A DNA stretch of 64,000 nucleotides from Candidatus Latescibacterota bacterium (GTDB taxonomy: Bacteria; Latescibacterota; UBA2968; UBA8231): NCBI GenBank assembly GCA_022819745.1, contig JAJEGS010000021.1, positions 1-64,000 of the forward strand, written 5' to 3'. Positions 63,274-64,000 of this stretch are shown here, piece by piece; position 1 is the stretch's first letter; every line of letters starts with the position of its first letter. Below the pieces are notes generated by a model that was not told the origin of the DNA, made no database searches, and was given only the letters and a program-made list of their open reading frames with translations. Position numbers and translations under genes: made by a program.

Positions 63274-64000
63274 CTAGGCGAAGTCGTCGAGTGCGGGCGT
63301 GAGAAGATTGTAGTCGGTGGCTTGCTCAAAGGCGCGGGCGAGGCGCAACAGCCGCGCCTCGTCGCGGGGGTGGCCGATTAGCTGCAAGCCGATGGGCAAG
63401 CCGTCGCGCGTGAACCCGCAGGGCAGGGAAACCGCGCACAGGTCGAGGAGATTGACGGCGATGGTGTTGCGCAGGCAGAGGCCATTGATGAGGAAATAGA
63501 CGTCGTCGCGGTCGATCTCGTCGAGAATCGGAGCGGCAAAGGGGGTAGTCGGGGTGATGAGGAAATCGACGTTTTCGAGGGCCGTGCGGGCTTTGTGGCG
63601 CAGCTCGTCGCGTATTCTAAGCTGCTGGAGGAAGTCCGCGGCGAGGATATCGCGGCCGTCGAGTATGCGCGCCGAGACAATGGGATCGAACTGATCGAGG
63701 TGCGCTTCGAGGTTGCGCCGGTGATAGAGGTAGGCTTCGACGGCCGTGGTACTAGGCCCGTTGCGCCATTCGACTAGGTCGTCGAGCACTTCGAGCGATA
63801 TTTCATCGACATAGACGCCGAGATCGGCGAACACGCTCGCTGAGGCGCGCACCGCTGCTTCGACCTCCGCATCGACATCGTCCCAGAAATACTCGCGCGG
63901 GAAGCACAGCCGGAGGCCAGCGACCTCGCCTTCCAAGCGATCCACAAGCGAATCACCGGGCAGGGGGTCTGCCATGGCTTGGCACAACAGGACGCAGTCT
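63274..64000 (-). CDS. Amidase, C-terminal part (runs off the window)
   Basis: The frame continues past the right edge; its 5' end, with the amidase signature triad, is missing. What remains is the amidase C-terminal region: AGLRLCFPREYFWDDVDAEVEAAVRASASVFADLG, VDFLITPTTPFAAPILDEI, and DLCAVSLPCGFTRDGLPIGLQLIGHPRDEARLLRLA, all typical of GatA-like amidases. An in-frame TTG at 63987 is not a plausible start. Confidence 0.9.
   Translation of the reverse strand, partial: DCVLLCQAMADPLPGDSLVDRLEGEVAGLRLCFPREYFWDDVDAEVEAAVRASASVFADLGVYVDEISLEVLDDLVEWRNGPSTTAVEAYLYHRRNLEAHLDQFDPIVSARILDGRDILAADFLQQLRIRDELRHKARTALENVDFLITPTTPFAAPILDEIDRDDVYFLINGLCLRNTIAVNLLDLCAVSLPCGFTRDGLPIGLQLIGHPRDEARLLRLARAFEQATDYNLLTPALDDFA

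Overview
The window looks like chromosomal DNA of an uncultured, GC-rich, Gram-negative bacterium. The gene content includes six intact phytanoyl-CoA dioxygenase (PhyH) paralogues plus one decayed copy, several Gfo/Idh/MocA, SMP-30/NHL, sugar-isomerase and amidohydrolase genes, many small toxin-antitoxin-like genes, and an outer-membrane DUF5686-type protein. Such a mix is typical of marine or sponge-associated candidate phyla such as Latescibacterota or Poribacteria. That placement is inference from gene content; the window has no rRNA or marker gene that settles it. The only RNA gene found is tRNA-Glu(UUC) near the right end.

Layout. 1-5.2 kb is a patchwork accessory region, all on the minus strand: a truncated nucleosidase, DUF6176, a DUF4258 pair, a HAD protein fused to a short antitoxin-like head, a GNAT acetyltransferase, DUF4238, and an AT-rich TIR-domain gene that may be a defence effector. 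A ~165-bp repeat (1312-1481 and 5031-5196) brackets the HAD-to-TIR block. 5.2-8.1 kb carries an oxidoreductase, a DMT transporter and a PhyH enzyme.

8.2-21.8 kb is the most striking locus. A 35-bp dyad operator and a sigma-54-type -24/-12 promoter precede a co-directional run: HlyD adaptor, MacB-type ATPase, two FtsX-type permeases, a lipoprotein-like TlpA thioredoxin, a large outer-membrane protein, two tandem CARDB-PDZ proteins, an NtrC-type sigma-54 activator and its histidine kinase. The activator is therefore encoded at the far end of what looks like its own target operon. The locus also holds a 1.3-kb tandem duplication that left a truncated activator copy, and a fossil of a third permease.

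21.8-33 kb holds an orphan substrate-binding/permease fusion, an MFS transporter, a DUF1538-DUF1538-PII-CBS operon (probably a nucleotide-sensing transport system), and a periplasmic molybdenum oxidoreductase with its [2Fe-2S] subunit and a multihaem protein, followed by a DUF362 protein.

33-50.9 kb is catabolic and accessory: PhyH enzymes, beta-propeller lactonase-like proteins, a Cache-domain secreted protein, oxidoreductase-amidase and amidohydrolase-aminotransferase-racemase operons, and several TA modules. One of these has a vapC gene broken beside a duplicated sequence. An ECF sigma factor is fused to a glycan-binding-like domain.

50.9-64 kb holds a SelA-like enzyme with an extra beta-barrel domain, an amidohydrolase, the pyridoxal-phosphate synthase genes pdxS-pdxT, a Wzx-type flippase, a secreted-type transglutaminase-like protein, small antitoxin-like genes, a DUF5678-retropepsin pair, a PhyH/sugar-isomerase cluster, tRNA-Glu and a partial amidase running off the end.
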